From: Metabacillus idriensis
GTDB lineage: Bacteria > Bacillota > Bacilli > Bacillales > Bacillaceae
Direction of reading: 5' to 3'
Length of the DNA stretch: 64,000 nt
NCBI RefSeq assembly: GCF_009674765.1
Contig: NZ_WKKF01000002.1
Location: 843,407-907,406, forward strand
The notes beneath the pieces are model-generated. The model was not told the origin of the DNA, searched no databases, and was given only the letters and a program-made list of their open reading frames with translations. The position numbers and the translations under genes were made by a program. Shown here in pieces: positions 39,335-49,378 of the stretch; positions within the stretch are counted from its first letter, which is position 1; the number at the start of each line of letters is the position of its first letter.

Positions 39335-39373
39335 GAAGAGGTTAAAGCTGAGCTTGAGAAGCGTTTGAAATAA
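39335..39373 (+). pseudogene. Second, shorter pgi-like tail
   Basis: [12 protein letters not shown] then TAA, the same last 12 residues as the pgi end at 38878 but with several synonymous changes. It joins the end of the 52-bp array and is followed by its own terminator. It looks like the older end of pgi, or of a second integration. Confidence 0.65.
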
Positions 39374-39396
39374 TTAAATAGCTTAACCTTACTAAA

Positions 39397-39445
39397 AAAG
39401 CTCGGATTTATGCGTTAGCATAAACTCGAGCTCTTATTCTTTTAA
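39397..39445 (+). terminator. Terminator after the second pgi tail
   Basis: AAGCTCG-ga-TTTATGC-gtta-GCATAAA-ct-CGAGCTC then TTATTCTTTT: long two-part stem with T-rich end. Confidence 0.85.
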
Positions 39446-39579
39446 TTATTTTTATTGAAAAAAAAACGCATCAATAATTATTACGTATTGCCAAGCAGCT
39501 ATCTAAAAAAGATGATATGGGTTAAGTCCATCAATTATAAAATCACACTTGGATGTACACCATATTAAAAAGGAGGTTG

Positions 39580-39990
39580 ATGGACGTGATTGAAATTCCA
39601 TCAAAGCTTGAAGGGAAGTCATTTAAGCTCTATCATCTTGAACAGCAGCTGAAACCGCTTGGATATGCTATTGGCGGAGGGTGGGAGTATGACCATGGCT
39701 CATTTGATTATAAGATTGATGATGAAGTAGGCTATCAGTTCCTGCGCGTTCCATTTACAGCGGTGGATGGCCAGCTTGATTCGCAAAATACAACAGTTAA
39801 GCTGACAAATCCATACCTTCTTTCACATAAATACCAAATTGGACTTGATGATAATGTTCATATTGGAAATGTGAAAGCTTCGTTTGATCAATTTCAGGAA
39901 CCTCAGGACAAGGATGCTGAATTTCCTGAAAAGTATATTGATCTTGGCAAGGATCTAGTGAAAGAACTTGAAGCAGTCTTGCTGGACTAA
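39580..39990 (+). CDS. yugN: YugN-like protein
   Basis: 136 residues (MDVIEIPSKLEGKSFKLYHL EQQLKPLGYAIGGGWEYDHG SFDYKI), matching B. subtilis YugN, a conserved protein of unknown function. AGGAGG lies 3-8 bases before ATG 39580; an in-frame ATG at 39553 has no site. It is convergent with yugO, overlapping it by 4 bases, and follows pgi as in B. subtilis. Confidence 0.88.
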   Translation: MDVIEIPSKLEGKSFKLYHLEQQLKPLGYAIGGGWEYDHGSFDYKIDDEVGYQFLRVPFTAVDGQLDSQNTTVKLTNPYLLSHKYQIGLDDNVHIGNVKASFDQFQEPQDKDAEFPEKYIDLGKDLVKELEAVLLD

Positions 39991-40979
39991 TGAGTAATCA
40001 GAATGAGTAAATCATCCTGATGCAGGACTTGGGAGATTGGCGGGTTTAACTTCGTCTTATCTCCTTTTTTAATGCCGATTAACAGCAGCTCTTTTTCTAG
40101 AAGGGCGTGGCTTGCCGCATGAAAGGTTACTCCTATTAATTCCTCGGGAATCGGTACAATTTTGAAGTAGTTTCCATTAGCCGGATTCAATTCAGAGTAA
40201 ACGCTGGATAATCCGTATTTTGCTAAGTAGCTGTTCATCATTAAGTGACTTGACAGCTGATAGGATTTAATAATTTCATCAGCACCTGCACGCTTTGCGT
40301 TATTCAGCTGCAAGCCGGTAACGAGCTCAATGACCGTATATAAATCAGGGTTTATCCCCTTTAAAGCAAGCAAAATAAGGATGGAGTGCATATCAGCGTC
40401 TGATTCATTTTTATGCTGGTTCGCTGTAATGATGGCTGCATCCGCATGTTCTATATTAGCTTTCACAAGCGTGCGGTCTATTGTCGGATTGCCTCTAATA
40501 AAATGAAGATTTTCAATGAGCGGTGACTCCTCAAGCGTATCATCAATTAAAACGAGGTTTTTGTATGGCTTTATTTTTTGAAATGTCTCAATGAGTTCGC
40601 TCGTTTTCTCATTCCATCCGATAATAACGATATGATTGCCATATTTATATGTGGTATCCCCTTTAAGGTATGAATGCTGTTTTTGAAAAGCAGCAGCTGA
40701 CAATGTAGCAAAATAGGTTGTGACAAACCCTGCACCGATCAAGATGAGCACCATTCCTACAAAGCGTCCCGCTACGGTTTTAGGCACATAGTCTCCGAAG
40801 CCGACTGTGGATACGGTGACAAGCGCCCACCAGATTCCATCAAACACGGTTGGAAAAACTTCAGGTTCAATAAGTGAAATCACCTGTCCGAAAAGAAGCA
40901 CAATCAGCATCACGATCAAAACAATTCTAAAATACAGCGGCCACTTCAGCCAATCAATTAATAATTTATTTGACCTCAC
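39987..40979 (-). CDS. yugO: YugO potassium channel
   Basis: 330 residues: two membrane helices around the pore helix and selectivity filter STVGFGDYV, then a RCK (TrkA-N) domain beginning GNHIVIIGWNEKT. In B. subtilis YugO releases potassium in biofilm electrical signalling and is gated by glutamate starvation. GTG 40979 is chosen as start (GAGGTG 6 bases upstream); GTG 40988 overlaps that site. It follows mstX in the same operon, as in B. subtilis. Confidence 0.9.
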   Translation of the reverse strand: MRSNKLLIDWLKWPLYFRIVLIVMLIVLLFGQVISLIEPEVFPTVFDGIWWALVTVSTVGFGDYVPKTVAGRFVGMVLILIGAGFVTTYFATLSAAAFQKQHSYLKGDTTYKYGNHIVIIGWNEKTSELIETFQKIKPYKNLVLIDDTLEESPLIENLHFIRGNPTIDRTLVKANIEHADAAIITANQHKNESDADMHSILILLALKGINPDLYTVIELVTGLQLNNAKRAGADEIIKSYQLSSHLMMNSYLAKYGLSSVYSELNPANGNYFKIVPIPEELIGVTFHAASHALLEKELLLIGIKKGDKTKLNPPISQVLHQDDLLILITH

Positions 40980-40991
40980 TATTTTCACCTC

Positions 40992-41234
40992 TTATTTTTC
41001 TTTTGGAAGAAAAGAAAGGACTTCTCTGATAATAGAATTAATTTTCTCAGTGACTGTATCTTTTCCATAGACACCTATAGCTTTTTCGATTGCTGACAAC
41101 GTTTTCTCATTAAATTCGATGATAGGCTTATCCTCTTCTGCGTCATTGTAAAATTGGATAAAGACATCAAGTCCTTCATTCATTTTATCAATCGCATCGC
41201 TGAGTGCGTTTTTTTCATCTTCTGTCAGTTTCAT
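40992..41234 (-). CDS. mstX: MstX (Mistic) short form
   Basis: 80 residues, MKLTEDEKNALSDAIDKMNE GLDVFIQFYNDAEEDKPIIE, matching B. subtilis Mistic from its residue 27 onward. Mistic is a four-helix protein that attaches to the membrane without the usual export machinery and helps YugO insert and act in biofilm formation. This is the short version known from several Bacillus species. GGGAAGTGA precedes the ATG; the yugO start is 12-13 bases downstream. Confidence 0.88.
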   Translation of the reverse strand: MKLTEDEKNALSDAIDKMNEGLDVFIQFYNDAEEDKPIIEFNEKTLSAIEKAIGVYGKDTVTEKINSIIREVLSFLPKEK

Positions 41235-41392
41235 CGTTTCACTTCCCGTTCAAAACGTATTCCTCCGTAGTATGTGCAATCTTGCTCTATTTTTTCGGCA
41301 ATCGGTGAAAGTTATCATCTTTGTTCTCAGGCATGTAATTTTTTCTTTTGTAAAAGATAAAAGAAACAGGCATTACCTGAGGTTGATAACTT

Positions 41393-42697
41393 ATGAAAAA
41401 AAGATATGTATCAGTAAAAAAGAAGTTTTGGATCAGCCAGACAGCTGCCGTTCTTTGGATGGGCGCATCGATCTTAATTTCATTGCCATGGGTAAGGGAG
41501 CTTGCAGAAATCATAGGTCTTCCCCTTGCCATTATGATTATTGCCGGAATTGCCTATATTCCGGGATTTTTAAATGCTTTTTTAGTGTGCAGTCTGTGGA
41601 TTGACAGACAGCCTAGACATAAGAACATCAGCCCCGATCTGCCGGTTACCGTCATTATTGCTGCAAAAAATGAGGAAAGAAATATTGGGACTGCGATTCA
41701 ATACATCGCTAAACAGGATTATGATGGCGGGATTAATGTGATAGTGGTTGATAATGGTTCCACTGATGAAACTGCAGCTAGAGCTGAAAAGACTGGGAAA
41801 GAACTAAGTCTGAACCTGCGTGTTTTTAATGAGGAGAAGCCAGGAAAATTTCATGCACTGAACCGTGGAATCAGTCAAACAAATACGGAATTTGTTTTGA
41901 CGCTTGATGCTGATACTCTTTTACATAAAAGTGCCATTCGCTATATTGTCGCAAGGATGGTCAGTTCACCTGAAGATGTATGTGCCGTTGCAGGTACGAT
42001 TCTTGCGAGAAACAGCCGTGAGAATTTACTTACAAAAATGCAGGAGTGGGATTATTTCCTTGGAATTGCAGCCATAAAGAGACTTCAGGGGCTCTATCAG
42101 GGAACACTTGTCGCACAAGGGGCGTTTAGTCTTTATAAGACAGATGCAGTAAAGGAAATCGGAGGCTGGCCTGAAGCCATTGGTGAGGATATTGTGCTGA
42201 CATGGCGGTTCCTTCACCGCAATTACAGAGTTTACTTCGAGCCGCTTTCTGTTGCTTTTACTGAAGTACCAGCGACGTTTCGTCATTTTGCCAAACAGAG
42301 ATCAAGATGGGCCAGGGGAATGATCGAAGCTTTGAAGGAAATGAAGCCTTGGCATCAGCCGGTTCTCTTCGCGAAATTTTTGACCGGCATAAACTTTATC
42401 ATGCCATACCTGGATTTTACATACACAGTGTTCTGGATTCCAGGCCTTATTCTTGCATTCTTCGGTTACTTTTGGATTGTAGGACCGATGACATTATTTG
42501 TTCTTCCGATTACCTTAATCAGCTATTTCAGCATTTACTCCTATCAGAAAAAAGTGTTCAGAGAGCTTGATTTAAAAGTCAGAAAAAACACAGCGGGTTT
42601 CTTCTTATTTGTCTTAACTTATCAAATGATCATGTCACCAGTGTCTGTGTGGGGGTATATCCAAGAATTTTTTCATTTAAGGAGAATATGGAAATAA
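41393..42697 (+). CDS. Membrane glycosyltransferase, family 2
   Basis: 434 residues. Two N-terminal membrane helices, then a GT2 catalytic domain: PVTVIIAAKNEERNIGTAIQ, VVDNGSTDET, FVLTLDADT, GEDIVLTWRFLH and the QxxRW motif (QRSRWARGM), then four C-terminal helices. The QxxRW motif marks processive enzymes that make and export polysaccharides such as poly-N-acetylglucosamine or hyaluronan. Single gene, divergent from mstX-yugO. Confidence 0.85.
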   Translation: MKKRYVSVKKKFWISQTAAVLWMGASILISLPWVRELAEIIGLPLAIMIIAGIAYIPGFLNAFLVCSLWIDRQPRHKNISPDLPVTVIIAAKNEERNIGTAIQYIAKQDYDGGINVIVVDNGSTDETAARAEKTGKELSLNLRVFNEEKPGKFHALNRGISQTNTEFVLTLDADTLLHKSAIRYIVARMVSSPEDVCAVAGTILARNSRENLLTKMQEWDYFLGIAAIKRLQGLYQGTLVAQGAFSLYKTDAVKEIGGWPEAIGEDIVLTWRFLHRNYRVYFEPLSVAFTEVPATFRHFAKQRSRWARGMIEALKEMKPWHQPVLFAKFLTGINFIMPYLDFTYTVFWIPGLILAFFGYFWIVGPMTLFVLPITLISYFSIYSYQKKVFRELDLKVRKNTAGFFLFVLTYQMIMSPVSVWGYIQEFFHLRRIWK

Positions 42698-42759
42698 ATG
42701 AGATGCTAAGCGTCTTCTAAATAGTAAAGAATAGAAACTATATATAAAAAAATACACCT

Positions 42760-42816
42760 AGATGGATTTCACCAAAGAAGGGAGGTGACCTTATCCGCTG
42801 ACGGGTAAGGGAACTC
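42760..42816 (+). promoter_or_regulatory. Folded leader before the CNNM transporter
   Basis: CCTTATCC-gctgac-GGGTAAGG (42788-42810) and CACC(42766)/GGTG nearby can mask a GGGAGGTGA site. This may be a small regulatory leader ahead of a metal transporter. It does not match the M-box as I know it. Confidence 0.3.
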
Positions 42817-44130
42817 TTGATTGTCACAAATTTATTATTGGTCGCCCTGTTAATTGCTGCTACCGGATTTTTTGTTGCTGCAGAATTTGCCATAGTTAAG
42901 GTGAGAAGTTCCAGAATTGATCAACTGGTCGGTGAAGGGAATAAGAACGCGATAGCTGCAAAAAAAGTGACAGGCAGCCTGGATGAATATTTATCTGCCT
43001 GCCAGCTCGGCATTACAATTACAGCCCTTGGGCTTGGATGGCTTGGGGAGCCGACAATTGAACATTTGCTTCATCCTTTTTTTGACTCATGGGGACTAAA
43101 CCCATCGCTTTCCGGCATTTTATCGTTTGTCCTGGCTTTTTTAGCTATTACTTACTTGCATGTAGTCATTGGAGAGCTTGCGCCAAAAACGCTTGCTATT
43201 CAAAAAGCCGAGTGGGTGACAATGATACTGTCCCGGCCGCTCATTATTTTTTACAAAATCATGTATCCCTTTATAAAAACGCTGAATGGTTCAGCATTAT
43301 TTATTGTCAGGCTGTTCGGCCTGCATGCGGCTTCAGAGCATGAAATGGCTCATACAGAAGAGGAACTGCGGATCATTTTGTCTGAAAGCTTAAAAAGCGG
43401 CGAGATCAATCAGTCAGAATATAAATACGTTAATAAAATCTTTGAATTTGATAATCGAATAGCCAAAGAAATCATGGTTCCAAGAACAGAGATGGTTACA
43501 GTGGCGCTCGAGGATTCTTTTGAGGAAAATTTAGAAATCATGAGGAGCGAACGGTATACAAGATATCCGCTTGAACATGAAGACAAAGACAACATTGTGG
43601 GGCTCGTAAATATCAAAGAAGTATTAGATGCACTTTACATGTCAAAAGAAGGCGTGCTCCTTAAAAATTATATACGTCCCGTTATTAAGGTTATTGAAAC
43701 AATTCCCATTCAGGATTTATTGCTGAGAATGCAAAAAGACCGGATTCACATGGCGATCCTGGTTGATGAATATGGCGGAACAGCCGGGCTTGTAACAGTA
43801 GAGGACATCCTTGAGGAAATCGTCGGCGAAATCCGCGACGAGTTTGACGTGGATGAACTGCCTAATGTTCAAAAGAAAAGCGAACATCATTACATTTTCG
43901 ACGGCAAAGCACTAATTGAAGAAGTGAATGATCTCCTTCAGCTCGAGATTGATTCAGAAGACGTGGATACAATCGGCGGCTGGGTACTCACCGAGAAAAT
44001 CGATGTGAAAAAAGGAGACAAAATCATGTCTGATGGATACGAGTTTACCGTAACGGACATGGAAGGGCATCATATTAGGACGCTTGAAGCAAAAAAGAAA
44101 ATGGAAGCAGTAACAGGTGATCCAGAATGA
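42817..44130 (+). CDS. CNNM/HlyC-CorC family transporter (YugS-like)
   Basis: 437 residues: DUF21 membrane domain with four helices ([20 protein letters not shown] to [20 protein letters not shown]), a CBS pair ([34 protein letters not shown]), and a CorC_HlyC domain at the end ([20 protein letters not shown]). Members export magnesium or cobalt; B. subtilis relatives are YugS, YhdP (MpfA) and YqhB. TTG start with AAGGGA upstream. Confidence 0.88.
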   Translation: MIVTNLLLVALLIAATGFFVAAEFAIVKVRSSRIDQLVGEGNKNAIAAKKVTGSLDEYLSACQLGITITALGLGWLGEPTIEHLLHPFFDSWGLNPSLSGILSFVLAFLAITYLHVVIGELAPKTLAIQKAEWVTMILSRPLIIFYKIMYPFIKTLNGSALFIVRLFGLHAASEHEMAHTEEELRIILSESLKSGEINQSEYKYVNKIFEFDNRIAKEIMVPRTEMVTVALEDSFEENLEIMRSERYTRYPLEHEDKDNIVGLVNIKEVLDALYMSKEGVLLKNYIRPVIKVIETIPIQDLLLRMQKDRIHMAILVDEYGGTAGLVTVEDILEEIVGEIRDEFDVDELPNVQKKSEHHYIFDGKALIEEVNDLLQLEIDSEDVDTIGGWVLTEKIDVKKGDKIMSDGYEFTVTDMEGHHIRTLEAKKKMEAVTGDPE

Positions 44131-44656
44131 TTGCCTGTTTTTTATATGTGAAATCTTGTCTGAATTCAATAAAATGGTGCAAAACTCATGCATTTTACCA
44201 TCTAAATGGAGGGAAGCGTTTATTTTAAATGAATCTTTTTGCATAGATTGTTCTAGTTTTAGATGATAAATGGTCCGTTACTTTCCGCTCCAGGCATTTG
44301 CTTTCCGCGGTCCGGGTGGGAGCCTCCTCGGCATGCCTGCGGGGTCTCCCATTTCCCTCTATTTCCCGCAGGAGTCAAATGCCTTCCGCTGCAATCCACT
44401 TAATGTTTTAAACATGCAGTCTAAAAGCAACAAGAAAAGAGCCTTATTTATAAACTAAATTCTCGATGAACAGTAACTAGCACAAAATCTCTTTTCACTA
44501 TCCTCTGGAGGGCTGTAACTATAGTGAAACATCATCTCACTATCTTGAACTGACGTTTCACTATCCAACCCCTTCCATTATTATTTAGTTGAATAATTTT
44601 TTTCCCTCTGATAGCATTAGTGAGTTCTTATCGTTAGCAGTTGGAGGGATTTTTAG
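44131..44656. other. Intergenic region with the dispersed repeat
   Basis: Apart from the repeat (44250-44452), the part 44480-44570 holds three runs of the type TCACTATC...CACTATC, remnants of another short repeat. No gene. GGAGGG before ATG 44657 begins the symporter gene. Confidence 0.5.
44250..44452 (+). repeat. Dispersed intergenic repeat, copy 1
   Basis: About 200 bases with core GGGAGCCTCCTCGGC then CTGCGGGGTCTCCCATTTCC and CGCAGGAGTCA, ending near AAGAGCC. CCTGCGGGG and CCCGCAGG fold against each other. Copies 2 and 3 lie at 56463 and 63807. Not a gene: no long frame, and its ends vary. Confidence 0.85.
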
Positions 44657-45892
44657 ATGAAAGCTTATCGCTTTCCGCTTATTTTGCTGTCTTCTGTTTT
44701 TATTGGCGGAATAATCGGACTTGTGTTTGGAGAAAAAGCTACATTATTAAAACCGTTTGGTGATCTGTTTTTGAATGCCATGTTTACGGTTGTTGTACCA
44801 TTAGTATTCTTTACAATCGCTTCTTCTATAGCAAATATGGGAGGAACAAAGCGGCTCGGAAAGATTATGGGAAGCATGCTTGGCGTGTTCCTGTTTACAG
44901 GCTTAATTGCTGCTCTTTATATGGTAGTCGTTGTTAAAATCATTCCGCCTGCACAGGGAGTGTCGCTTCAGCTTGAAAAACCGGAGGCGCTGGAAGATGT
45001 AACACTTGCAGACCAAATTGTCAGCACATTTACGGTCCCTGATTTTGTTGAGTTATTCTCAAGAGACAATATGCTTGCTATGATTGTTTTTTCCGTATTA
45101 ATAGGTCTGTCAGTTTCGATGATCGGGGAAAAAGGAAAGCCGTTTGCAAGCTTTCTTGCGTCCGGATCAGAAGTTTTGATGAAGTTTGTATCATTAATTA
45201 TGTATTATGCACCGATCGGGCTCGGCGCCTATTTCGCGACATTAGTCGGTGAATACGGTCCAATGCTTTTAGGAACTTATTTCAAAGCAGGTGTCATGTA
45301 TTACGTCTCGGCATTTCTCTATTTTGTGATTGCCTTTACAATTTACGCATTCATGTCTGGAAAAAGGCAGGCGGTCACTGTATTCTGGAAAAATATGCTT
45401 TCTCCAACCGTGACTTCACTTGCTACCTGCAGCAGTGCAGCTTCGATTCCTGTGAACCTTGAAGCTACACGCAAAATGGGTGTGAGCGCTGATATTCGCG
45501 AAACCACTGTCCCTCTGGGTGCTGCTCTTCACAAGGATGGATCCGTACTTGGAGGCGTATTAAAGATTGCTTTTCTTTTTGGAATCTTTGAAATGAACTT
45601 CTCAGGTTTTGGCACATTAACCAGTGTTGTCCTTGTAGCGATCCTGGTTGGAACGGTAATGGGAGCTATTCCAAGCGGAGGTATGATTGGTGAAATGCTG
45701 ATTCTGACCCTTTACGGATTTCCGCCTGAAGCTCTGCCTATCATTGCAGCAATCTCCACGATTATTGATCCGCCGGCAACGATGCTCAATGCTACCGGCG
45801 ATAATGTAAGCAGCATGATGGTTTCCAGATTAGTAGAAGGAAAAGACTGGCTTAAGAAAAAATCAGCTGAACTAAGTTCCAAAATAGCATAA
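44657..45892 (+). CDS. Dicarboxylate/amino acid:cation symporter (DAACS)
   Basis: 411 residues, eight membrane helices plus two re-entrant loops: SLATCSSAASIPVNLEATRK and IDPPATMLNATGDNVSSMM are the HP1/HP2 marks of the GltP/DctA fold; HKDGSVL replaces the usual NMDGTAL. It co-transports small acidic or neutral amino acids with sodium or protons; the substrate cannot be told. Single gene with its own terminator. Confidence 0.88.
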   Translation: MKAYRFPLILLSSVFIGGIIGLVFGEKATLLKPFGDLFLNAMFTVVVPLVFFTIASSIANMGGTKRLGKIMGSMLGVFLFTGLIAALYMVVVVKIIPPAQGVSLQLEKPEALEDVTLADQIVSTFTVPDFVELFSRDNMLAMIVFSVLIGLSVSMIGEKGKPFASFLASGSEVLMKFVSLIMYYAPIGLGAYFATLVGEYGPMLLGTYFKAGVMYYVSAFLYFVIAFTIYAFMSGKRQAVTVFWKNMLSPTVTSLATCSSAASIPVNLEATRKMGVSADIRETTVPLGAALHKDGSVLGGVLKIAFLFGIFEMNFSGFGTLTSVVLVAILVGTVMGAIPSGGMIGEMLILTLYGFPPEALPIIAAISTIIDPPATMLNATGDNVSSMMVSRLVEGKDWLKKKSAELSSKIA

Positions 45893-45900
45893 TTGTTTAA

Positions 45901-45938
45901 GAAGAAGGTATCTTTTGCAGATAGCTTCTTCTTTTTCT
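45901..45938 (+). terminator. Terminator of the symporter gene
   Basis: GAAGAAG-gt-ATC and GAT-ag-CTTCTTC around TTTTGCA, followed by TTTTT. Confidence 0.85.
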
Positions 45939-46156
45939 AGTCTTAAGGAAATATAAAACTTTGCGCTTTGATGACTAGCGCAAGCTGCCGCCAACTCGGG
46001 CAAAAAAAATCAAACCCCGACACTTCATCGGATTGGAGCTTACGGTCGCTTGCCCTTTTCTTACTGAAAAACTATTAGAAGGAATTCAAAGGAAATTGTT
46101 CAATCTTTAACATAATTAGAGTATAATATTTTTTAGTAATGACAACTTTTAATTAA

Positions 46157-46172
46157 ATGTAAGCGAATACTT
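46157..46172 (+). promoter_or_regulatory. Candidate cre site
   Basis: ATGTAAGCGAATACTT matches the CcpA operator pattern WTGNNARCGNWWWCAW at 15 of 16 positions. About 75 bases before the glucosidase start; would bring catabolite repression by glucose. Confidence 0.5.
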
Positions 46173-46246
46173 TTATTTTTAACATTTTAACCCTATTTTT
46201 CATTCGTCTTACTCGACGTTAAGGTTGATATAAAGGAGTGTTTCAG

Positions 46247-47908
46247 TTGAAAAAGATTTGGTGGAAAGAAGCGGTTGCATACCAAATATATCCTAGAAGC
46301 TTCATGGATTCAAACGGTGACGGAATTGGCGATATCCGCGGCATTATTTCTAAATTAGATTACTTAAAAGATTTCGGCATCGATGTGATCTGGATTTGCC
46401 CAATTTTCACATCACCTAATGCTGACAATGGATATGACATCAGTGATTATCAGGATATTATGGCAGACTTCGGAACAATGGAGGATTTTGATGACCTTCT
46501 GGCTGAAGTGCATAAGAGAGACATGAAGCTGATCCTTGATTTAGTCGTTAATCATACTAGTGATGAGCATCCTTGGTTCATCGAATCACGCTCTTCAAAA
46601 GAGAACGACAAACGGGACTGGTACATCTGGCGCGATGGCAATAACGGCAAAGAGCCAAACAACTGGGAAAGCATCTTCAGCGGATCGGCATGGGAGCTTG
46701 ACGACGAAACAAATCAATATTACATGCACGTATTCGCAACAAAGCAGCCTGATTTAAACTGGAAAAACGAAGAAATGAGACAAGCTGTATACGATATGAT
46801 TAATTGGTGGCTTGATAAAGGCATCGACGGATTCCGTGTAGACGCAATTTCTCATATTAACAAAAAAGATGGCTTTCCTGATCTGCCTAACCCGAATGGA
46901 CTTGATTTTGTTTCCTCATTTGATTATCACATGAACGTAGAAGGTATTATGGAGCATCTAAGCGAGCTGAAAGCGCAAACGTTTGCACGATACGATATCA
47001 TGACAGTCGGCGAAGCGAATGGCGTTAAGCTTGAGCAGGCGGAAGACTGGGTTGGCGATACAAATGGCATCTTCAACATGATTTTCCAATTCGAGCACCT
47101 CAATTTATGGGACAATGGAACAGAAGGAACAGTCGATCTCATTAAGTTAAAAGAAACGTTAACAAAATGGCAAAAAGGATTAGACGGTTCCGGCTGGAAC
47201 GCATTATTCCTTGAAAATCACGACCAGCCTCGCTCTGTATCAACATGGGGCAATGATAAAGAGTATCTGACTGAAAGTGCAAAAGCCCTCGCAGCCATGT
47301 ACTTCTTAATGCAGGGTACACCATTTATTTATCAGGGACAGGAGCTTGGAATGACAAACGTTCATTTCCCGTCAATTGATGATTATGATGATGTAGCCAT
47401 GAAAAACCTTTACCGCATTGAAACAGCAAAAGGACGCTCACATGAAGAAATTATGGAAATTATCTGGCATAAGGGCCGTGATAATTCCCGTACACCAATG
47501 CAATGGAATGAAGAGAAAAACGGAGGCTTCACAACAGGCACACCATGGTTTGGAGCTAACGACAACTATAAACAAATTAACGTTGAAAAGCAGTTGAAAG
47601 ATGAGAACTCAGTCTATCATTTCTATAAAAAGATGATTGACCTGCGCAAGGAACATCTAGTTTTCGTTTATGGATCTTACGACTTGATTCTTCCAAAAGA
47701 CAAGCAAATTTATGCCTACACAAGAACATATGAAGGCAAAACAGCACTGGTTATCGCAAACATCAGCAACAAAACGGCTTTCTACCAGTACAGCAAGCTG
47801 CCGTTATCGAAAGAACAGCTGATTCTTCAAAACTATGAAGTTGCTGACCACAAACACACAACTTCATTCACATTGAAGCCATTCGAAACAAGAGTTTACG
47901 TTCTTTAA
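46247..47908 (+). CDS. malL: Alpha-glucosidase / oligo-1,6-glucosidase (GH13)
   Basis: 553 residues of GH13 subfamily 29/31 type. WWKEAVAYQIYPRSFMDSNG opens the barrel; catalytic residues lie in GFRVDAISHI (Asp), MTVGEANG (Glu) and LENHDQPRS (Asp). It releases glucose from maltose, isomaltose and short oligomers. TTG 46247 is the start (AAGGAG 8 bases away); the GTG at 46238 overlaps that site. Stand-alone gene with a cre-like site upstream and a terminator downstream. Confidence 0.9.
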   Translation: MKKIWWKEAVAYQIYPRSFMDSNGDGIGDIRGIISKLDYLKDFGIDVIWICPIFTSPNADNGYDISDYQDIMADFGTMEDFDDLLAEVHKRDMKLILDLVVNHTSDEHPWFIESRSSKENDKRDWYIWRDGNNGKEPNNWESIFSGSAWELDDETNQYYMHVFATKQPDLNWKNEEMRQAVYDMINWWLDKGIDGFRVDAISHINKKDGFPDLPNPNGLDFVSSFDYHMNVEGIMEHLSELKAQTFARYDIMTVGEANGVKLEQAEDWVGDTNGIFNMIFQFEHLNLWDNGTEGTVDLIKLKETLTKWQKGLDGSGWNALFLENHDQPRSVSTWGNDKEYLTESAKALAAMYFLMQGTPFIYQGQELGMTNVHFPSIDDYDDVAMKNLYRIETAKGRSHEEIMEIIWHKGRDNSRTPMQWNEEKNGGFTTGTPWFGANDNYKQINVEKQLKDENSVYHFYKKMIDLRKEHLVFVYGSYDLILPKDKQIYAYTRTYEGKTALVIANISNKTAFYQYSKLPLSKEQLILQNYEVADHKHTTSFTLKPFETRVYVL

Positions 47909-47914
47909 TTCACA

Positions 47915-47956
47915 TGACCCCCAATAAGGATGAATGCCTTTTGGGGTTTTTTTTGT
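47915..47956 (+). terminator. Terminator of the glucosidase gene
   Basis: ACCCCC-aat-AAGG with CCTT-tt-GGGGT then eight T residues. Confidence 0.85.
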
Positions 47957-48057
47957 CATTTGACGGATCAATTCATTTGAAGAGGCGCTCCGAACGTGCC
48001 TGATTATGCTACTTAATGATACAATTCAACCAAAGGAAATAAGGAGGGACATGCAAC

Positions 48058-48474
48058 ATGCTGAAAAGGTTTGCTTTAAAAACACACTCTCGCGATGAGA
48101 TGGCAGATGTGACTTCAAGTGTTGAAAAACTAGTGAGAGAAGCTTCTATAAAAGAAGGCACTGTCCTTATTTACTGCCCGCATACTACAGCAGGCATTAC
48201 AATCAATGAAAATGCGGATCCGGATGTAAAAAGAGACATGATCAGACGTTTTGACGAAATCTTTCCTTGGCAACATGAGGAGGACCGGCATGAAGAAGGA
48301 AATACAGCCGCTCATATGAAAGCAAGCACTGTGGGGGCATCGCAGCATGTTATCGTAACAGACGGAAAGCTGCTGCTGGGTAAGTGGCAGGGAATTTACT
48401 TCTGTGAATTTGACGGTCCCAGAGAACGGACATTTTACGTAAAGGTGCAGGCAGATGGGGAAAAGATATCGTAA
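48058..48474 (+). CDS. yjbQ: YjbQ (UPF0047) protein, thiamine phosphate synthase-like
   Basis: 138 residues of the small YjbQ family: [58 protein letters not shown]. The conserved His/Cys cluster binds a metal; weak thiamine-phosphate synthase activity is reported for relatives. AAGGAGGG precedes the ATG. The next gene begins inside its end. Confidence 0.9.
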   Translation: MLKRFALKTHSRDEMADVTSSVEKLVREASIKEGTVLIYCPHTTAGITINENADPDVKRDMIRRFDEIFPWQHEEDRHEEGNTAAHMKASTVGASQHVIVTDGKLLLGKWQGIYFCEFDGPRERTFYVKVQADGEKIS

Positions 48475-49378
48475 CTTAGATGGTGTTGAAAACACCAAAA
48501 GCTTTTCTGACTTCAGAAAGTGGATGAAGGAGCGGAGATCGAAAGAAAAAGATTTATCCATATCCATTGAATCTGCTGAAAAAACTTATATAAAAGAGAT
48601 TAAAAATAATCGGTCTCGAACGAGCATAACCTGGGTTGGTCATTCTGCGTTTTTGATTCAGATTGATGGAGTAAACATTCTTACCGACCCCGTTTGGGCA
48701 GAACGAATGGGCATGCAAAAACGGCTGACAAGACCCGGTCTTCCGATTGATGAGCTGCCCGAAATAGATGCAGTCCTGATTTCGCATGGGCATTATGATC
48801 ACTTGGACTTTGCAGCGATTAAACGGCTGAAAGGAAAACCCCTTTTTTATGTGCCTGAGGGACTTGGTGCTTTATTCAGAAGAAGAGGCTACAAAAATGT
48901 GACAGAAGCGGCCTGGTGGGAAGCCTTTCACATGAAAGGCGTCAGCTTAACCTTTGTTCCTGCCCAGCATTGGACAAGAAGAACACTCTGGGATACGAAC
49001 ACGTCTCACTGGGGTGGATGGGTGATTCAAATTTCGTCATACTCAATCTACTTCGTTGGAGACACAGGATATTTTCGCGGTTTTAAGGAAATCGGCGAGA
49101 AGTTGGACATTGATGCCGTGCTCATGCCAATCGGCGCCTATGAACCCGAGTGGTTCATGAACGTATCGCATATCAACCCGGAGGATGCGGTCAAAGCATA
49201 TCAAGATTTAAACGCAAAAGGACCGTTTGTTCCAATGCATTACGGGGCATACCGGCTCGCGGACGATACGGGGCCGGAAGCTCTAGAGCGGCTGCTTTCA
49301 GAATGGGACAAGCGCACACTGGATCCCGGACAGCTTAACGTAATGAAAATCGGAGAGACATGGTGGGTAGAGCATTGA
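48455..49378 (+). CDS. Metallo-beta-lactamase fold hydrolase (NAPE-PLD-like)
   Basis: 307 residues with the metal motif SHGHYDHLD (about residue 110) and later [11 protein letters not shown] and [10 protein letters not shown]. Two zinc ions would activate water. The closest type I know is the bacterial NAPE-PLD-like group of lipid or phosphodiester hydrolases; substrate unknown. Overlaps yjbQ by 20 bases and shares its transcript. Confidence 0.82.
   Translation: MGKRYRNLDGVENTKSFSDFRKWMKERRSKEKDLSISIESAEKTYIKEIKNNRSRTSITWVGHSAFLIQIDGVNILTDPVWAERMGMQKRLTRPGLPIDELPEIDAVLISHGHYDHLDFAAIKRLKGKPLFYVPEGLGALFRRRGYKNVTEAAWWEAFHMKGVSLTFVPAQHWTRRTLWDTNTSHWGGWVIQISSYSIYFVGDTGYFRGFKEIGEKLDIDAVLMPIGAYEPEWFMNVSHINPEDAVKAYQDLNAKGPFVPMHYGAYRLADDTGPEALERLLSEWDKRTLDPGQLNVMKIGETWWVEH

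Larger units (their letters stand above)
45893..46246. other. Intergenic region before the alpha-glucosidase
   Basis: Contains a repeat-like stretch (45960-46070, with GGGCA and TGCCC ends) of unknown type, and near 46157 a catabolite control site. No gene seen. SD AAGGAG precedes the glucosidase start. Confidence 0.5.

Noticed and set aside
42700-42816. M-box magnesium riboswitch before the CNNM transporter
   Set aside because: The hairpin is present but the conserved M-box blocks are not; kept only as an unspecified leader.
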